From Monocercomonoides exilis (lineage: Eukaryota; Preaxostyla; Oxymonadida; Polymastigidae), in the NCBI GenBank assembly GCA_001643675.2, contig LSRY02000096.1, positions 1-25,606 on the forward strand: a stretch of DNA of 25,606 bases, read 5' to 3'. Below, in pieces: positions 1 to 9,872 of this stretch. The position numbers and the translations under genes were made by a program. The notes under the pieces are model-generated. The model was not told where the DNA came from and ran no database searches. It worked only from the letters and a program-made list of their open reading frames with translations. How positions within the stretch are numbered: the first letter of the stretch is position 1; each line of letters starts with the position of its first letter.

Positions 1-2
1 AA

Positions 3-152
3 ACAGAAAAATTGGAGAATGGAAGAGAAAAGGCAAAGGAAGACTTTTCAATTGAGCACATCAATCATTTGCATCAAAGCTGTGAGTTCATTCGCTGCGT
101 CTTTTCAATTCATTCTCAGCAACCAAAAATAAAAAGTTTGATATTTTCATGA
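3..152 (+). CDS. 3' end of an unrecognised gene at the left window edge (partial)
   Basis: The frame is open from the window edge and ends at TGA 150-152, giving 49 visible codons; the 5' part lies outside the window. It is homologous to the minus-strand frame 12646-12807. The last ~30 residues are identical between copies. Before that, codons differ without any indel, and several changes are synonymous (AAC/AAT, TCC/TCA, GAA/GAG). This is the pattern of a real coding sequence. The peptide is Lys/Glu-rich then His/Ser-rich (HINHLHQSCEFIRC), and no domain is recognised. It runs into the arm, towards the distal Pmp-like gene. Confidence 0.5.
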   Translation, partial: TEKLENGREKAKEDFSIEHINHLHQSCEFIRCVFSIHSQQPKIKSLIFS

Positions 153-559
153 ATGCATTGTTTTTGTATTGGGCTTGAGAAAAAGGGGGTTTGGAAGAAT
201 AGATTTTAAGAACATTTCATGAATTGAAGAAAAATGGAGAGAAAAGAACAATTTTGAGCAGAGATTAAGAGAGATCAGTCAAGGAAATAGAATAAGGATA
301 GAAAATGATTGATGAATGAAGAAATATTTATTTATGTGGCAACAAAGCAGATGAAGGGAAATGCAATTGGAGCAGAACTTTTGGATTATATTGTGAGAAA
401 AGAATGTGAGTGAGGTATCTTCTCTTTCTCCATCAATAAGAAAAAGCAGATAAAAGCAGAATGATGAAAGAAAAAGGAAAAGAGATGAAAAACTGGACAA
501 AAATGAGAAGAATGTGAAGAGCAATTAATTCTGATTGACTTGTTCTGTCATTCATATTC

Positions 560-1262
560 TGAGTTGGAGCATTGGATTAGTTTCTTTTTCAGCCATGTTT
601 GCTGTTGTTGTCTTTGGTGCTCACAAAGCTGAACGTTGAATTCTTCATTAAAGCTATCATCACCATTGCTGCTGAATCCTTCTCAAGAAATTTCATTTCG
701 TTCTTCATCTTCATCATTGTCTTCTTCTTCTCGTGTATTGGTGCCAAATAAAATTTTGGAAAAAAGCAGACAGAATTTGTGAATGAAGAAGCTAACAAAC
801 AAACAAACAAAGGCAGAAATGGAATAATGATGAATGGGAAAGTGTGAAAAATATCATTTGGTTGAATATTGTGGAGGAAAAATCAGTTGTTTCTTCGATA
901 TTTTGGATCTCTCGAAATACATTAAATGACTCTGTCAAAGCACCGAAGAACAAAAACAGTTTTTGAAACAGAAAATTTCTTGTTGAAAAAATTCATTGGG
1001 GTTGCATTTATTGGAAGAATTTCTATGAAATAAGAAGAGAAATGATAAAAATGAACAAAAGAGAGCAGGTGAAAAAGGATAAATTGGCTATTGTTGAAAA
1101 TGAAGATGATTCAAACGAAGAAATACATTTTGAGAGACGAATAATAGAAAGCATTCCCAAAAGCAACAAGTGGAATTTGCATTTGATGAAAAGGAGAAAA
1201 TAGATGAAGAAATTTTGAAGAAGTATTTTTATCTGATCTGACGTTATAGATTTTTGAAAAAT
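560..1262 (+). pseudogene. Broken coding-like tract convergent with the distal Pmp-like gene (unrecognised family)
   Basis: Several natural-looking plus-strand frames follow each other with frame changes. 808-970 encodes a W/E/N-rich peptide (WNNDEWESVKNIIW). About 970-1206 encodes a charged stretch (HWGCIYWKNFYEIRRE, then VENEDDSNEEIHFERR). About 1165-1262 encodes FDEKEKIDEEILKKYF and, after one base change of frame, ends in a DVIDF-like tail. That last part is homologous to 3725-3798, with differences concentrated at third codon positions. Some breaks sit at homopolymers whose lengths differ between arms (aaaaa and ttttt near 955-965). Unplaced introns, errors or real decay are all possible. 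Function unknown. Confidence 0.35.
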
Positions 1263-1404
1263 AAGCGATGATATAAACTTCAAATGAAAAGAAGATGAAA
1301 GCTCATGAATTTTTCAATGATATGGAAAATGAATCAAAATTTGAAGATGAAACGATTAAAGAAAGTTTAATATTTAAAATGATGAAAATTAGAAAAGCAT
1401 TGAA

Positions 1405-2659
1405 TTAAGAAATCGGAAAAAGTTTATCATTTCCAGTGATTTTTGTGTCAACTGCGCTGAAGGTGAGTGTTTGAGTTGGAACAAATATTGAGGAAAGGAG
1501 GGTGAGAGAGGCGTCTTGGGTATCTGTCATGCGAACAAGAGCAAATTCAATTGTTTTGCATGGATTGAGTTGTGTGATTCCGCAGAGATCGGTGTTTGTT
1601 CCATTATTTGACACGATTTTGAATGTTGTTATGAGAGGAAGCCATCTGTTGAACACAGCGTTATCAGCTGTTCCTGCATTCCAGACTCTTTTTGATTCTG
1701 TTGTTGACCCGCACTGATTGAATGGGGATTGGGTGATGCTGCTGCCATTGAAGAACGCATCATTCCCCATTCCATTAGTTGCGGAATTGCCATCGAAGAA
1801 GCAGAAAGTGATGAATTTGAACCCGCTCATCCAATCATATGTTCTTGTGCAGCACAGCGCAGCACCGCCGTAGGTAGTTGGATTTTCGACTTTGTTGTTG
1901 ATGAACTGGCACTCTTGGAGCAAATATTGAAGAGGTATTACTGGTGGAGGGTAATGAAACGTGACTGCGCCAGTCGCATTTCCACCAGTATTTGCGATAC
2001 AGACACAATTTTTGAACAAAAATTTTCCATTTGATGTCATGTTATCAAGCACGATTTCCCAGCCAGTTCCACACCAACTTGTTATTTCGCAACTTTCAAC
2101 TCGGTTTTCTGATAATACCCAAACAGAACTGGATTGCGGCCAGCCAATATAAGCAGCTCCTCCATGAGCCGCAGTACAACTTGTGAAATTGGATTTTGCG
2201 ATATCAATCTTCAACGAAAGATTACAATATAACGCTCCACCGTATCCGTTACTTGAGCATTTGTTGAATGAACAGGAAGTGATTGTGAGATTGGCATTTG
2301 CACAATAAACATAAAGTGCACCGCCAGATGAAGATCCACCAGTTGAATCATTCCATTCGCACCACTCAAAGCGATAGCTATTCAAAGCAGTGAAGGACAA
2401 TCTGCTTAATTTCTCTCTGTGAGTTTCATTTCCAATGTGTTCAACAGGAGCATTTGGTGAAGAGCGTGTTTGGTGGAGAAAAGAGGTATTGAAGGCAGAG
2501 AGAGAGGTGGATGGGCAGTTGATGGAAGGGAGAATGGCACCATCGATGGGGTTGTGGGTGTGGAGGAAGATGATTGAGATGAATGCGAAAAATATTTGGA
2601 GGATTTTGTTTGTCAGAAGAATACGCAATAATAAAGAGGAGAAAAAATAGAAATTTCAT
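1405..2659 (-). CDS. Pmp-like beta-helix surface protein, distal copy, left arm
   Basis: The long open frame covers 1405-2628 (407 codons) and encodes a secreted-type protein with polymorphic-membrane-protein-like repeats: GGALYV, TITSCSFNKC, GGALYC, SNFTSCTAAHGGA, CQFINNK, YGGAAL. Cysteine pairs and FxxC/GGA spacing suggest a right-handed beta-helix. The C terminus carries the motif CGITQLNPCKTIEFAL. There is no ATG in frame; the ATG at 2657-2659 starts a hydrophobic leader in another frame. Removing one base from the six-A run at 2642-2647 would join the two and give 417 residues with a signal peptide. No transmembrane segment or basic tail is present, unlike the long paralogue at 20639-24534. 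The stop is TAA. It is about 70 percent similar to the proximal gene. Function (adhesion or surface coat) is inferred only. Confidence 0.75.
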
Positions 2660-2750
2660 CGAAACTCTCTGTTTTTATTTGTTATCATTCTCCTCAGCAA
2701 ATCTCGACCTTTAATCAACGTATTTGATTTGTTCGTCATCGTCGTCTCCT

Positions 2751-2914
2751 CCTCCTTCTTCTTCTTCTTCTTCACATTCTTCTTCTTCTTCTTCTACTTC
2801 TTCTTCTTCTTCTTCTTTTTCTTCTTCACCTTCTTCTTCTTCTTCTTCTTCTTCACCTTCTTCTTCACCTTCTTCTTCACCTTCTTCTTCACCTTCTTCT
2901 TCCTCTCATTTTTT
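2751..2914. repeat. TTC/GAA trinucleotide tract with 12-bp periodicity, left arm
   Basis: Near-pure TTC/CTT sequence, interrupted at regular spacing by ACC to give about four tandem copies of a 12-mer of the type ttcttcttcacc (gaagaagaaggt on the other strand). It reads as poly-Ser, poly-Phe or poly-Leu on the plus strand and poly-Glu/Lys with Gly on the minus strand. It sits between the two Pmp-like genes, upstream of the distal one. No protein is claimed from it. Confidence 0.85.
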
Positions 2915-2934
2915 TCTGCTTCATCTTTGTTGAT

Positions 2935-3798
2935 CTATTACTTCCTGCTGGGTCAGAGCATCGACTTTCTGATGCATTTCAGCTGTGCAATCAGCAGCTC
3001 TGCAAAATTGAACGAAAAATAGCTTCATTCACATTTCTTCCTCTCAACGACCGTTCACCAAATACGCCTTTATTTCATGTTTCATTCGCAATATTGGAAA
3101 TGAAATGTCATCTGTACAAAATCTACTTTTCATTCTAATTGTCTTTTTCTTCTTCAACGCCTTCTTCGATGATTGACAAAAATAATGTTGATTTTTACGT
3201 TTCATTCAACTCCCGTCAAATTCAGCGCAAGGCCTTGTCTTTCATTCCTACTCAGATAGACGAAAGAAATATTTATTCTGACATAGAATTTCAATCAACC
3301 TAACACAGCAACGGAAATGATTCTATAACCTATCGAGAAAAGCCGACCACAAAGTGCACAATAAAAAATAGAAATAGAATCTGAATTATTTATTTTGAAT
3401 CTGAAAGAATTACAGAAAACAGAAGGAGCAGGGCAGAAGACGTTATTTGGAACAAATTATAATGTGGATGATCTTCGAGAGATTGCATAATGTCATGCGC
3501 CTTCAATATATCACAGAAGATGAAACAAAGAGAGAAAGCAATTTTGAGGAAAAGTCATGTTTGAAGGGAAGTCATATGAGATTCTGGTACTAATTGGATG
3601 CAAGCAAGTTGAAATCGGAAAGGTGAAGAAAATATAAACTGAAGAAAATTGCCTGATATATATGAATATATTTCTTTTGAAGATACGACAGCAATGAATC
3701 TTTTTTCATGAGCTTAATTTGTAGTTGATGGAGAAGAAAAATTAGATGAGGTAATGACGAAGAAATATTTTTGTCTTGTTGATGTTATGGATTTCTGA
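2935..3798 (+). pseudogene. Coding-like tract convergent with the proximal Pmp-like gene (same unrecognised family), left arm
   Basis: In one plus-strand frame, natural-looking peptide runs from about 2930 to 3140 (SDAFQLCNQQLCKIERK, then LHLYKIYF-like residues), hits TAA, continues for ~54 codons (VDFYVSFNSRQIQRKA), then hits a second TAA near 3303. A separate frame opens at 3405 (KEQGRRRYLEQIIMWM). It can be spliced from 3558 (donor GTTTGA) to 3725, phase 1, to end in FDGEEKLDE, KKYFCLVDVMDF and TGA at 3796-3798. This tail matches the tract ending near 1262. Exon limits upstream are unresolved, and the in-frame stops may mean introns, errors or decay. No known domain is recognised. Confidence 0.35.
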
Positions 3799-3880
3799 AA
3801 AAAATAATGATGATATATACTCCAATTGAAAAAGCTATGATAGCTTATGAATTTTTCTATGATATGGAAAATGAAAGAAT

Positions 3881-5257
3881 TTATATGAGAACCTGAAAAA
3901 ATTCATCATTTCCTGTTGTTTTTGTGTCAGCAGCGCTGGATGTGAGTGTTTGAGTTGGGACAAATGCTGAGGTGAGGAGGGTGAGAGAGGCGTCTTGGAG
4001 GAGGGAAATGAAGTCAGTGAGGGCATACTCGATGGTGGCACATGGGGTCTGTTGGGGTCTGCCACAGGCATCTGTATTGGTTCCATTGCTGGCAACGATT
4101 TTGTTCTGGGCGATGAGGGGGAGCCAGCCATTGAACACGGTATTATCAGCTGTATTGTTATTCCACACTCTTTGTGTTGGAGTTGTTGAGCCACAATTCT
4201 CAAATGGAGATTGGGCTATAGAACTGCCACTGAAGAACACATCGTTTCCTCTGCCATTTTTGGCAGTGTTGCCATCGAAGAAACAGAATGTGATGAATTT
4301 ATTTCCGCTCATCCAGGAATAAGTTGAATTGAAGAAAATTGCAGCACCTCCATATTTGACAGAGGCAGTCAATTTGTTATTAATAAATTGGCAATCATTT
4401 ATTAAAAACTGACCTGGATTATTGCTTGGAGGATTTTGAAAAGTGAGAGAGCCAGCAGAATCACCACCAGAATTTGCAATGCACTTGCATTTGGTGAACA
4501 GGAATTGGCCAGATGCAGACAAGTCATTTAGCAAGAAATACCAGCCAGTTCCACACCAATTTGTTATTGAACAACTTTCCACTCTGTTATCTGAGAATGT
4601 CCAAACAGAATTTGATTGTGGATTTGCAGCATGGACTGCTCCTCCATGAGCAGCCGAGCAACTTGTGAAATTGGATTTTGCGATATCAATCTTCAACGAA
4701 AGATTACAATACAACGCTCCACCATGGCCATTACCTGTGCATGAACAATTGTTAAATGAACAGGAAGTGATTGTGAGATTGGCATTTGCACAATAAACAT
4801 AAAGCGCTCCTCCATAACTTGATCCACCAGTTGAATCATTCCATTCACACCATTCAAATTTATGGCTGTTAGCATCAAAGGAATCCAGTCTTCCAGGTTT
4901 CGCTCTTTGAGATTCGGTTCCAACATGTACAACAGCAGCATTTGGAGAAGAGCGTGTTTGGTGAAGAAAAGAGGCGTTGAATGCAGAGAGAGAAGTGGAG
5001 GGGCTATTGAGGTCGGGGAGGATGGCACCATCGATGGGGTTGTGGGTGTGGAGGAAGATGGATGAGTGGATGGAGAGGGATGAGTGAAGGGAGAATGAGG
5101 GGATTGAATTGGTGTTGGTGTTGGTGGAAGTGGAAGAAGAGGAAGAAGTGGTTGATGTGAATGGATAAAGTGAGTGCGAGGGAAGGGATGGAAGGGTTGG
5201 ATGGATCGAGAAAGAAATCAAAGAATGAAAAGAAGTTAGGAATGCGATGTGTTTCAT
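3881..5257 (-). CDS. Pmp-like beta-helix surface protein, proximal copy, left arm (intact)
   Basis: An intact 458-codon frame runs from ATG 5257 to TAA 3881. The N terminus is weakly hydrophobic (MKHIAFLTSFHSLISF), followed by a Ser/Thr/Asn-rich stretch (residues ~35-65) and then the beta-helix part shared with the distal paralogue. Motifs are YGGALYVYCANANLTITSC, GHGGALYC, SNFTSCSAAHGGA, CQFINNK and KYGGAAIFF. Cysteine and Asn-X-Ser/Thr sites are frequent, as expected for a secreted glycoprotein. The C terminus has CGRPQQTPCATIEYAL and ends soon after, with no transmembrane segment. The long gene at 20639-24534 has the same CG...PCKT module repeated, so this protein appears C-terminally short. 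The right-arm twin (7531-8906) has lost the frame. Confidence 0.85.
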   Translation of the reverse strand: MKHIAFLTSFHSLISFSIHPTLPSLPSHSLYPFTSTTSSSSSTSTNTNTNSIPSFSLHSSLSIHSSIFLHTHNPIDGAILPDLNSPSTSLSAFNASFLHQTRSSPNAAVVHVGTESQRAKPGRLDSFDANSHKFEWCEWNDSTGGSSYGGALYVYCANANLTITSCSFNNCSCTGNGHGGALYCNLSLKIDIAKSNFTSCSAAHGGAVHAANPQSNSVWTFSDNRVESCSITNWCGTGWYFLLNDLSASGQFLFTKCKCIANSGGDSAGSLTFQNPPSNNPGQFLINDCQFINNKLTASVKYGGAAIFFNSTYSWMSGNKFITFCFFDGNTAKNGRGNDVFFSGSSIAQSPFENCGSTTPTQRVWNNNTADNTVFNGWLPLIAQNKIVASNGTNTDACGRPQQTPCATIEYALTDFISLLQDASLTLLTSAFVPTQTLTSSAADTKTTGNDEFFQVLI

Positions 5258-6052
5258 TGAAACAACTTTTATGTTTATGCTTGGAGCAATGAAGATTTTT
5301 GGAATATGGCAAAAGCCTTTTTTAAAAAAAAATTAAATTTGCATTCAATTGGATTGTGTTTGTGCAATGAAAGCACAAAAGTTTTTGAAGCAACGTTCAA
5401 TTCTCGAATCAATTTTTTATTTTGTTTCATTATCATAATATTTTTTGTCATGTTTGTATTGAAAAATAAATGACTGCATATTTTGAATAAGCAATGTTTG
5501 CTAAATACTTTTATAAAAAAGCAAAAACTATGACAAAGTTAGAAATCAACAGCCTTTTTTTCAGATTAAATTTTTTATAGATTTCATGTTCAATCGAATA
5601 AATTAAATTGTTCATTGAAGTTTTCTTTGTTTGAATTATTAAATCTAATTTTCATTTCATCAAACTGAACTTTATTGCTTTTTGAAGTTGGGTTCAATTG
5701 TTGAAAATAAAAATAAAAAATAGAAAAACATAAAAAACATTATTTGAAATGTAACATGCTCTAATGAGTATTCGGGATCAAGTCTGTTGCTTTCAAAATT
5801 TTGTTCCAACCAGCATTTTTGAACCTTTTCGTTAACAGATAATTTTTCAATTTTTCAACTTTTTTTTATTTAAAAATGTTAAACTTTTAATGATTTGAAA
5901 GCAGAATTTGTTTGGAGCAAATAATGGTTTTTCTTTCAATAAGGAAATAATATTTTCCCCATTTTCTGGTCATGCCAACGATTTATCTTAAGATATTTTG
6001 TGTTTCAAAAAATGAACGATGATGAGAACTTTTAAATATGATTCAAGAATTT

Positions 6053-6075
6053 GGGTGATTATTTTTGAAATCATA
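6053..6075 (+). repeat. 23-bp inverted repeat inside the spacer, left half
   Basis: This 23-mer (it begins gggtgattatttttg) is perfectly reverse-complementary to 6286-6308. It starts one or two bases after the left palindrome arm ends, giving a nested hairpin with a 210-base loop inside the larger foldback. Confidence 0.9.
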
Positions 6076-6285
6076 ACTTTTTTTCTAGTTGTTGATTTTT
6101 GAAAGGTTGTTTATCACTGAGATAAAATTTTGAATTTAAATGAGAATATCATTATTTCTGTTTCAAAAAAAATACTTCAAGCTGATATAAAGATAAACTT
6201 TTCTTGGATAAGCCTGTTCACAATTCAGAGTTCGTTAACTGATATTCAATGTTAATTTTCGAATCGAAAAATATGAATGAAAATA

Positions 6286-6308
6286 TATGATTTCAAAAAT
6301 AATCACCC
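6286..6308 (-). repeat. 23-bp inverted repeat inside the spacer, right half
   Basis: Exact reverse complement of 6053-6075 (it ends aaaataatcaccc). The match does not extend beyond 23 bases on either side. It is not present at the start of the right arm, so the nested hairpin is asymmetric relative to the main palindrome. Confidence 0.9.
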
Positions 6309-7530
6309 ATGATATAATATTTTGAAGGTTTTCTGTTATTTGCTTTTTTCCAAAAGTGCTCAGGAAAGCCAGAAATTTTAGGTCCCGAAAAAAAAGGGGT
6401 TTGATAAATTACTGACCCAACATATAAAATTTGTTGGTTTTTTGAAATACGTTTGAAGTCACAAAACATTTGCTAGTATATCAATGATATCTTATTGCAG
6501 ATATGAAGGTTCAATTTATTTTGAAATCTGTTAAAGCTTAATAATGTTGTGAGCGAAACAATTTTTTTATGCTTTGTGATAAAAAAAAAAAGCTTTATGG
6601 TACATATTTTTTCCAATAAGATGAAAAATACACTTTGACATTTCACATCCAATAATGGCTACTGTTTATTTTTAAAAAAGTTTGTAATTGAAAACAAAGT
6701 GAGAAAAATTTAATTAGAAAGAAGAAAATAATTCTTGAATCATATTTAAAAGTTCTCATCATCGTTCATTTTTTGAAACACAAAATATCTTAAGATAAAT
6801 CGTTGGCATGACCAGAAAATGGGGAAAATATTATTTCCTTATTGAAAGAAAAACCATTATTTGCTCCAAACAAATTCTGCTTTCAAATCATTAAAAGTTT
6901 AACATTTTTAAATAAAAAAGTTGAAAAATTGAAAATTTATCTGTTAACGAAAAGGTTCAAAAATGCTGGTTGGAACAAAATTTTGAAAGCAACAGACTTG
7001 ATCCCGAATACTCATTAGAGCATGTTACACTTCAAATAGGGTGCATATTTTATGTTTTTCTATTTTCTATTTTTATTTTCAACAATTGAACCCAACTTCA
7101 AAAAGCAAAAGTTCAGTTTGATGAAATGAAAATTAGATTTAATAATTCAAACAAAGAAAACTTCAATGAACAATTTAATTTATTCGATTGAACATGAAAT
7201 CTATAAAAAATTTAATCTGAAAAAAAGGCTGTTGATTTCTAACTTTGTCATAGTTTTTGCTTTTTTATTTTTATAAAAGTATTTAGCAAACATTGCTTAT
7301 TCAAAATATGCAGTCATTTATTTTTCAATACAAACATGACAAAAAATATTATGATAATGAAACAAAATAAAAATTTGATTCGAGAATTGAACGTTGCTTC
7401 AAAAAACTTTTGTGCTTTCATTGCACAAAACACAATCCAGTTGAATGCAAATTTAATTTTTTTTAAAAAAGGCTTTTGCCATATTCCAAAAATCTTCATT
7501 GCTCCAAGCATAAACATAAAAGTTGTTTCA

Positions 7531-8906
7531 ATGAAACACATCGCATTCCTAACTTCTTTTCATTCTTTGATTTCTTTCTCGATCCATCCAACCCTTCCAT
7601 CCCTTCCCTCGCACTCACTTTATCCATTCACATCAACCACTTCTTCCTCTTCTTCCACTTCCACCAACACCAACACCAATTCAATCCCCTCATTCTCCCT
7701 TCACTCATCCCTCTCCATCCACTCATCCATCTTCCTCCACACCCACAACCCCATCGATGGTGCCATCCTCCCCGACCTCAATAGCCCCTCCACTTCTCTC
7801 TCTGCATTCAACGCCTCTTTTCTTCACCAAACACGCTCTTCTCCAAATGCTGCTGTTGTACATGTTGGAACCGAATCTCAAAGAGCGAAACCTGGAAGAC
7901 TGGATTCCTTTGATGCTAACAGCCATAAATTTGAATGGTGTGAATGGAATGATTCAACTGGTGGATCAAGTTATGGAGGAGCGCTTTATGTTTATTGTGC
8001 AAATGCCAATCTCACAATCACTTCCTGTTCATTTAACAATTGTTCATGCACAGGTAATGGCCATGGTGGAGCGTTGTATTGTAATCTTTCGTTGAAGATT
8101 GATATCGCAAAATCAATTTCACAAGTTGCTCGGCTGCTCATGGAGGAGCAGTCCATGCTGCAAATCCACAATCAAATTCTGTTTGGACATTCTCAGATAA
8201 CAGAGTGGAAAGTTGTTCAATAACAAATTGGTGTGGAACTGGCTGGTATTTCTTGCTAAATGACTTGTCTGCATCTGGCCAATTCCTGTTCACCAAATGC
8301 AAGTGCATTGCAAATTCTGGTGGTGATTCTGCTGGCTCTCTCACTTTTCAAAATCCTCCAAGCAATAATCCAGGTCAGTTTTTAATAAATGATTGCCAAT
8401 TTATTAATAACAAATTGACTGCCTCTGTCAAATATGGAGGTGCTGCAATTTTCTTCAATTCAACTTATTCCTGGATGAGCGGAAATAAATTCATCACATT
8501 CTGTTTCTTCGATGGCAACACTGCCAAAAATGGCAGAGGAAACGATGTGTTCTTCAGTGGCAGTTCTATAGCCCAATCTCCATTTGAGAATTGTGGCTCA
8601 ACAACTCCAACACAAAGAGTGTGGAATAACAATACAGCTGATAATACCGTGTTCAATGGCTGGCTCCCCCTCATCGCCCAGAACAAAATCGTTGCCAGCA
8701 ATGGAACCAATACAGATGCCTGTGGCAGACCCCAACAGACCCCATGTGCCACCATCGAGTATGCCCTCACTGACTTCATTTCCCTCCTCCAAGACGCCTC
8801 TCTCACCCTCCTCACCTCAGCATTTGTCCCAACTCAAACACTCACATCCAGCGCTGCTGACACAAAAACAACAGGAAATGATGAATTTTTTCAGGTTCTC
8901 ATATAA
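7531..8906 (+). pseudogene. Pmp-like surface protein, proximal copy, right arm (1-nt frameshift)
   Basis: This is the mirror copy of 3881-5257. It reads identically from ATG 7531 through the GHGGALYC and SLKIDIAKS region. There one C is missing (aaatcaattt at 8110-8119 against aaatccaattt in the left arm). The frame then runs out-of-phase and stops at TAA 8221-8223. The correct frame resumes and is open to TAA at 8904-8906. Everything downstream of the deletion is preserved, including CGRPQQTPCATIEYAL, so the break is either very recent or a base-calling error in a CC pair. An open extension upstream to 7336 exists but looks non-coding. Confidence 0.8.
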
Positions 8907-8988
8907 ATTCTTTCATTTTCCATATCATAGAAAAATTCATAAGCTATCATAGCTTTTTCAATTGGAGTATATATCATCATTATTTTTT

Positions 8989-9852
8989 TCAGAAATCCAT
9001 AACATCAACAAGACAAAAATATTTCTTCGTCATTACCTCATCTAATTTTTCTTCTCCATCAACTACAAATTAAGCTCATGAAAAAAGATTCATTGCTGTC
9101 GTATCTTCAAAAGAAATATATTCATATATATCAGGCAATTTTCTTCAGTTTATATTTTCTTCACCTTTCCGATTTCAACTTGCTTGCATCCAATTAGTAC
9201 CAGAATCTCATATGACTTCCCTTCAAACATGACTTTTCCTCAAAATTGCTTTCTCTCTTTGTTTCATCTTCTGTGATATATTGAAGGCGCATGACATTAT
9301 GCAATCTCTCGAAGATCATCCACATTATAATTTGTTCCAAATAACGTCTTCTGCCCTGCTCCTTCTGTTTTCTGTAATTCTTTCAGATTCAAAATAAATA
9401 ATTCAGATTCTATTTCTATTTTTTATTGTGCACTTTGTGGTCGGCTTTTCTCGATAGGTTATAGAATCATTTCCGTTGCTGTGTTAGGTTGATTGAAATT
9501 CTATGTCAGAATAAATATTTCTTTCGTCTATCTGAGTAGGAATGAAAGACAAGGCCTTGCGCTGAATTTGACGGGAGTTGAATGAAACGTAAAAATCAAC
9601 ATTATTTTTGTCAATCATCGAAGAAGGCGTTGAAGAAGAAAAAGACAATTAGAATGAAAAGTAGATTTTGTACAGATGACATTTCATTTCCAATATTGCG
9701 AATGAAACATGAAATAAAGGCGTATTTGGTGAACGGTCGTTGAGAGGAAGAAATGTGAATGAAGCTATTTTTCGTTCAATTTTGCAGAGCTGCTGATTGC
9801 ACAGCTGAAATGCATCAGAAAGTCGATGCTCTGACCCAGCAGGAAGTAATAG
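8989..9852 (-). pseudogene. Coding-like tract convergent with the proximal Pmp-like copy, right arm
   Basis: Mirror of 2935-3798, nearly identical in sequence. The tail frame ends with the stop at 8989-8991. The same GTTTGA donor and TTTGTAG acceptor occur in mirror position (about 9229 and 9063). The same two in-frame TAA codons are present in the upstream part, so those interruptions are shared by both arms and are not isolated errors. Function unknown. Confidence 0.35.
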
Positions 9853-9872
9853 ATCAACAAAGATGAAGCAGA

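Larger units (their letters stand above)
2..6051. repeat. Left arm of a ~12.8 kb inverted repeat (palindrome)
   Basis: The reverse complement of this stretch is found at 6730-12796. Paired landmarks sum to 12781-12798, for example the Pmp-like stop codons at 1405/11382 and 3881/8906 (both 12787). The 407-residue frames of the two arms translate identically. Most differences are homopolymer-length changes. True substitutions and small indels cluster inside about 5320-5870 and in the outermost ~56 bases. Position 1 is the first mismatch, but the window edge hides whether homology continues leftward. The arm contains two Pmp-like genes on the minus strand and coding-like sequence of other genes on the plus strand. 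Confidence 0.97.
6052..6729. other. Single-copy spacer at the palindrome centre
   Basis: About 680 bp separate the two arms and are not mirrored between them. The spacer is very AT-rich with many A and T runs and has no convincing coding frame. Its left edge abuts one half of a separate 23-bp inverted repeat. With the flanking arm sequence it forms the common upstream region of the two divergent proximal Pmp-like genes, so regulatory elements could lie here, but no promoter motif was recognised. Confidence 0.85.
5258..7530. promoter_or_regulatory. Divergent AT-rich intergenic region between the proximal Pmp-like genes
   Basis: About 2.3 kb lie between the ATG codons at 5257 (minus) and 7531 (plus). 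The inner arm ends and the spacer make up this region. I see no gene: short frames on both strands are A/T-run rich and uninformative. The arms differ most here: caattggattg against caactggattg, ctttattgctt against cttttgctt, a 6-base taaaaa indel near 5516, and a rearranged patch at 5735-5750. It must contain the promoters of both divergent genes, but no motif could be assigned. Confidence 0.5.

Noticed and set aside
2724-3022. Poly-Ser and poly-Phe reading frames across the TTC tract
   Set aside because: All frames of a pure trinucleotide tract are open; there is no composition or homology support for a protein.
2935-3400. In-frame TAA codons inside natural-looking peptide could mean TAA/TAG encode Gln, as in Streblomastix
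   Set aside because: RPL10 uses CAA/CAG at all six Gln positions and ends with TAA at the family's usual C terminus. The 1268-codon frame and both long frames of the coiled-coil gene contain many Gln and no TAA/TAG. The standard code is the better explanation.
7336-7530. Upstream extension of the right proximal Pmp-like frame to an ATG at 7336
   Set aside because: The left arm does not preserve it (indels shift the frame), and the sequence is A/T-run rich; ATG 7531/5257 is shared by both arms.
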